This document shows, piece by piece, positions 61,020 to 64,000 of a stretch of 64,000 nt of DNA. The position numbers and the translations under genes were made by a program. The notes beneath the pieces are model-generated. The model did no database searches. It was not told the origin of the DNA and saw only the letters and a program-made list of their open reading frames with translations. The stretch comes from Sediminibacterium sp. (GTDB taxonomy: Bacteria; Bacteroidota; Bacteroidia; Chitinophagales; Chitinophagaceae): NCBI RefSeq assembly GCF_019264485.1, contig NZ_JAHVAA010000006.1, positions 226,887 through 290,886 on the forward strand, read 5' to 3'. Positions within the stretch are counted from its first letter, which is position 1. Every line of letters starts with the position of its first letter.

Positions 61020-62144
61020 ATGAAAAAAATGCTATACATCGCAGCAATAGTTGCACTGGCAGGTAGTTGCCAGGAAAAAAAATACGGTGCATTTACAGTG
61101 AGTGGAAAGATCAGCAATGCCCCATCCAAAAAAATATTCCTGCAGGAATTGCCTTATGGCGGTGAACAACCCGTAGTGCTTGATTCCGGAACACTGAAAG
61201 ACAATGGCAATTTCGAGTTAAGGGCTGTGGCAAAGGAAGAATCCCTGTATCGTCTTGTTGTTGAGAATGGGCCAGATGTATTATTGGTGAATGATGGTAA
61301 AAGTATCCGTGTGAATATGGATATCAATAATTACCGCGCTTATAAAATTGAAGGTTCCGATGCCAGTGAGCGTTTGCATACCTTATTCGAAAAGTTCAGC
61401 GTAAAAGATTCTGTTTTATATGGTACGCTGGGTATGCTTGATAGTTTACAGAGAGATGGCAACGACAGTCTGATTACGGTAGAGAAAGCCAAACGCGATG
61501 TACAGATTAAAGAAATGAACAAGCTGGTGACCGATTTTATCAATGAATCTGAGAGTCCGGCCGCCAGGTATTATGCTTTAGGTATGGGTTCCCGTACCAT
61601 GGCTCCTGAAGAATTAAAAGCACTCGCTGATGCTTCTGCTGAAAAATTCAAAGCGCATACGGGTTTGGCAAAAATAAAAGCGCTATTGGCTGCTTATGGA
61701 CAAAACCAGCAACCGGCAGGTAATTCTTTATTAAATCAGCAGGCGCCCGAAATTAATTTACCCGATACAGAAGGAAAGCCTTTTAGTTTAAGCAGTTTAA
61801 AAGGTAAATATGTACTGGTAGATTTCTGGGCCAGCTGGTGTATGCCTTGCAGAAAAGAAAATCCCAATGTAGTAGCTGCATACAATAAATTCAAGGATAA
61901 AAATTTCACTATACTGGGTGTATCATTAGATCAGGATAAAGAAGCATGGTTGAATGCAATTGCAAAAGACAAACTAAGCTGGAAACATATAAGTGATTTG
62001 AAATACTGGGAAAGTGTGGTAGTTCCATTGTATAAAATTGAAGGCATCCCTTTTAATGTATTATTAGATCCAACAGGTAAAATTGTGGCAATGGATTTAA
62101 GAGGTGAAGCATTGGAGCAAAAATTAGCTGAATTACTTCAGTAA
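61020..62144 (+). CDS. TlpA-like thioredoxin-fold lipoprotein (DUF4369 + thioredoxin)
   Basis: A 374-residue lipoprotein: signal peptide with lipobox LAGS-C17. Residues about 25-110 are a DUF4369-type beta domain (FTVSGKISNAPSKKIFLQEL, VVLDSGTLKDNGNFEL). A helical spacer follows. The thioredoxin-like domain (about 240-374) has QAPEINLPDTEGKPFSLSSLKGKYVLVDFWASWCMPCRKENP with the redox pair C274 and C277, and the cis-proline in EGIPFNVLLDPTGKI. Such proteins are membrane-tethered periplasmic disulfide reductases in Bacteroidota, often of unknown target. It follows gatB by 14 nt with no obvious functional link. A perfect terminator follows. Confidence 0.92.
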   Translation: MKKMLYIAAIVALAGSCQEKKYGAFTVSGKISNAPSKKIFLQELPYGGEQPVVLDSGTLKDNGNFELRAVAKEESLYRLVVENGPDVLLVNDGKSIRVNMDINNYRAYKIEGSDASERLHTLFEKFSVKDSVLYGTLGMLDSLQRDGNDSLITVEKAKRDVQIKEMNKLVTDFINESESPAARYYALGMGSRTMAPEELKALADASAEKFKAHTGLAKIKALLAAYGQNQQPAGNSLLNQQAPEINLPDTEGKPFSLSSLKGKYVLVDFWASWCMPCRKENPNVVAAYNKFKDKNFTILGVSLDQDKEAWLNAIAKDKLSWKHISDLKYWESVVVPLYKIEGIPFNVLLDPTGKIVAMDLRGEALEQKLAELLQ

Positions 62145-62170
62145 AACATGTACTACTTAGGTATTGAAAT

Positions 62171-62209
62171 AAAAAGAGACTGTATCAAAAGCCGATACAG
62201 TCTCTTTTT
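62171..62209 (+). terminator. Intrinsic terminator after the TlpA-like gene
   Basis: A 16-bp perfect stem (62171-62186, 62194-62209) with a 7-nt loop; the stem ends in five T on the plus strand. It starts 26 nt after the stop codon. Confidence 0.88.
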
Positions 62210-62318
62210 ATTTCACCTCCTGTGAGGTTCTATTTGTTCTTCGTTGCGCTGGGTGAATATTTATGTAGACTTACCTCAAAGAAAAAGCGTGAAGAGGTTT
62301 CGCACAGAAGACTCCAAA

Positions 62319-62350
62319 AAAAGAGCCGATCCATCGGGACCGGCTCTTTT
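62319..62350 (-). terminator. Intrinsic terminator of the susCD operon
   Basis: A 10-bp perfect stem (62319-62328, 62341-62350) followed on the minus strand by a run of T. It lies 22 nt after the susD stop. Confidence 0.8.
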
Positions 62351-62371
62351 AGTATAGTGATACAAACTGTA

Positions 62372-63814
62372 TTAGTTGGTATAACCTGGGTTCTGCTGGA
62401 TAACAGGGTTAGCCTGAATTTCAGCATTTGGTATAGGTAACAGGAAGCGGAAGTTACCTGCAGCCAATGTAGTTGCAGCGTTTACCTGTGGTAAATCAGC
62501 AGTTAAACGAACAACAGGCAGATTTCTTCTTTTCAGGTCCCAGAAACGGTGACCTTCATAAGCCAGTTCCTTGAAACGCTCATCCATGATAGCAGTGATG
62601 GCTGCATCTTTGCTGGCCAATACAACAGGTGTATAACCAGTGATACGGGCAGTTCTCAGTGCATTCAGGTCTGTAGCAGCACCAACAAGGTCGTTGTTTT
62701 CTGCACGGGCTTCAGCACGAATCAGGTACATTTCACCAGTACGGAAAACCTTGGCATCAGCTACGTTTTCAGTAGCAGTACCATAAGTAGTACCGGCATA
62801 TTTGGTAATCAGACGTGTGTATTTACGACCTGTACCAACAAGCAATGGCTCGTTTTTAGCATAGGAAGAAAAACGGATATCGTTCGTCTGATCGTACATG
62901 TCCCAGAGTTTCTGAGCGATGGTCCAGGTAATAGCACCGATGTTGCTTGCGCTGGCAGAAGTACCACGCCATAAGCTACCGATACGACCACCCAGAGAAG
63001 CGGTACGGCTTAATTTGAAAGCAGTTTCGTTGCTATTGGCATCAGTCCAGATACCTGGGAAATTAGCACGTGTAGCTAAAGGAACCGCATTGATGTATTC
63101 TGTACTGAAAGTAATGGCGTCGTTCCACTCTTTCAGGTAAAGGGCCGTACGTGCTTGTAAAGCAGCGGCAGCAGCCTGGGTTGCTCTGTATACATTGGTA
63201 CCTGAAAAATCAGAAGGCAGCAATGGTTTGGCAGCAGCCAGATCAGCTTTTAATTTCTGGAAATAAGGAGCTACCGTAATACGGGCCTGTGGCTGTAAAG
63301 AAGGTGTTTCCATATAAGCCATAGCCAGATCGGTACCTACAGCACTATTGCTGTAATAACGATACAGTTCAAAATGGCAGAAAGCTCTCAGGAACAAAGC
63401 TTCACCCCTTAATCTTGAACGTTTAGCTTCATCACCTGCTACAGTTGCAGTAGCAGCTGGTAATGCCTGTAACACACGGTTCACGCGGTCGATGATACGA
63501 TAGTACAGGTTAAAAGCTGTAAAGTTATCGCGGATAGAGATATCTGTTGAGCTGTACTGCCACTCGTGTACAGTAGCAGCATTGTAGAAATCTGCTGATA
63601 CTACTTCATCTGCAAATACAGCATTCAGCAAAATGCCCATTTCTACGTTCATCGCAGCATACGCACCAATGATACCTTGCTCATTGTTGGTTACTGTTTT
63701 CAGGGCGATATCACCTGCAATCAGGTCGGTCTCTTTAATCTCTACCAGTTTCTGGCAGGAAAAAAGCGTAGACACCAGCATCGCAGTGAGGATCAGTATT
63801 TTCGTTTTTTTCAT
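62372..63814 (-). CDS. RagB/SusD family outer-membrane nutrient-binding lipoprotein
   Basis: A 480-residue lipoprotein with lipobox LFSC (signal peptide MKKTKILILTAMLVSTLFSC). SusD hallmarks include KRSRLRGEALFLRAFCHFELYRYYSN (TPR helix), YRATQAAAAALQARTALYLKEWNDA, YLIRAEARAENNDLVGAATDLNALRTAR and DERFKELAYEGHRFWDLKRR, with the conserved C-terminal FRFLLPIPNAEIQANPVIQQNPGY. It sits on the cell surface and caps a SusC/TonB-dependent channel, whose gene ends 53 nt upstream. I use the ATG at 63812-63814. The substrate of this pair (glycan, peptide or other) cannot be judged, as no neighbouring enzyme genes of a utilisation locus are in the window. Confidence 0.94.
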   Translation of the reverse strand: MKKTKILILTAMLVSTLFSCQKLVEIKETDLIAGDIALKTVTNNEQGIIGAYAAMNVEMGILLNAVFADEVVSADFYNAATVHEWQYSSTDISIRDNFTAFNLYYRIIDRVNRVLQALPAATATVAGDEAKRSRLRGEALFLRAFCHFELYRYYSNSAVGTDLAMAYMETPSLQPQARITVAPYFQKLKADLAAAKPLLPSDFSGTNVYRATQAAAAALQARTALYLKEWNDAITFSTEYINAVPLATRANFPGIWTDANSNETAFKLSRTASLGGRIGSLWRGTSASASNIGAITWTIAQKLWDMYDQTNDIRFSSYAKNEPLLVGTGRKYTRLITKYAGTTYGTATENVADAKVFRTGEMYLIRAEARAENNDLVGAATDLNALRTARITGYTPVVLASKDAAITAIMDERFKELAYEGHRFWDLKRRNLPVVRLTADLPQVNAATTLAAGNFRFLLPIPNAEIQANPVIQQNPGYTN

Positions 63815-63866
63815 TGTCATTGTTTTAGAAAATTCGATAATGAATATTAATGCCTAGTATATTGAA

Positions 63867-64000
63867 TTAGAAATTAATATCCAGACCAGCTACGAACATT
63901 TTAGGGTTAGGATATTCGTTCAAGCTGATATTGTTACCATCTTCAGGATCCAGACCTTTCCATGGGCTCCAGATAGCCAGGTTCTGTGCTTGCACATAGA
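63867..64000 (-). CDS. SusC/RagA family TonB-linked outer-membrane protein (C-terminal end only)
   Basis: Only the last 44 codons are in the window; the gene continues to the right. The translated end contains YVQAQNLAIWSPWKGLDPED, then LNEYPNPKMFVAGLDINF before the stop at 63867-63869. The YPNPKxFxxGLxxxF ending, with a terminal phenylalanine for barrel assembly, is the standard SusC/RagA C-terminus. It is the channel partner of the SusD protein encoded 53 nt downstream on the same strand. Substrate unknown. Confidence 0.88.
   Translation of the reverse strand, partial: YVQAQNLAIWSPWKGLDPEDGNNISLNEYPNPKMFVAGLDINF

Noticed and set aside
62222..62440. Plus-strand open frame of 72 codons between convergent genes
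   Set aside because: It spans the susCD terminator and part of susD in antisense; no family features are seen.

Overview
The window reads as a stretch of chromosome from a Bacteroidota member, most likely family Chitinophagaceae. Supporting signs are a SusC/SusD pair at the right edge, a GldA gliding-motility ATPase, WG-repeat proteins, a DUF1800/DUF1501 pair, a MHS-type transporter with a DUF6814-type small partner next to acetyl-CoA synthetase, outer-membrane proteins ending in an aromatic residue, almost no Shine-Dalgarno sequences, and -7 boxes of the form TAnnTTTG. Genes are dense (55 called). I see no rRNA, tRNA, CRISPR array, insertion sequence or prophage.

Layout. 1-2033: truncated M19 dipeptidase and a D-aminoacylase. 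2343-5810: prfA, then three tandem secreted paralogues of unknown function. 5813-10876 (all minus): galE, then a phosphate block of Pit transporter, PhoU-like DUF47 protein, PhoR-like kinase and PhoB-like regulator. 11042-18416: a large exported protein with a possible caspase-like C-terminus, an MBL hydrolase, a 1123-residue pseudo-peptidase/propeller/outer-membrane barrel fusion, endonuclease III and a small protein. 18653-25543 (minus): divIC and eno, a 712-residue WG-repeat protein, gldA, a DUF6814-type protein and an MHS transporter, divergent from acs at 25735. 27773-36248: a second WG protein, a small membrane protein, DUF1501, DUF1800, and divergent OPT and POT peptide transporters. 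36343-43892: purD, then the elongasome block mreB-mreC-mreD-mrdA-rodA. 43902-46406: MBL hydrolase, converging on a sigma / anti-sigma / Spy-like operon. 46581-53931: divergent PEP carboxylase, AlkA-like glycosylase, mnmD, a SnoaL-like protein, a prohibitin-like protein, two small membrane proteins and an M23 peptidase. 54051-62144: alaS, GNAT, a double-PDZ protein, DUF1028, gatB and a TlpA-like lipoprotein. 62372-64000: susD and the end of susC.

The most unusual signal is not a gene. About sixteen short intergenic blocks are built from near-identical 7-nt (sometimes 8-nt) words in tandem, and many fold back on a second block of the same words. Each block has its own word (GCTATGA, CTTGTAG, AAGCTAC, CCATnnn, TAnCGAA, CTCACGT and others), yet the 7-nt period is shared. 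Most sit at the 3' ends of genes, several run into the last codons, and one lies inside the DUF1800 reading frame, where it encodes a basic glycine-rich insert. Other points are a possible secreted caspase-like protein, a WG-repeat protein with a tail resembling the C-terminal domain of plant casein-kinase-like proteins, and start codons lying where transcription should begin (gatB, gldA).
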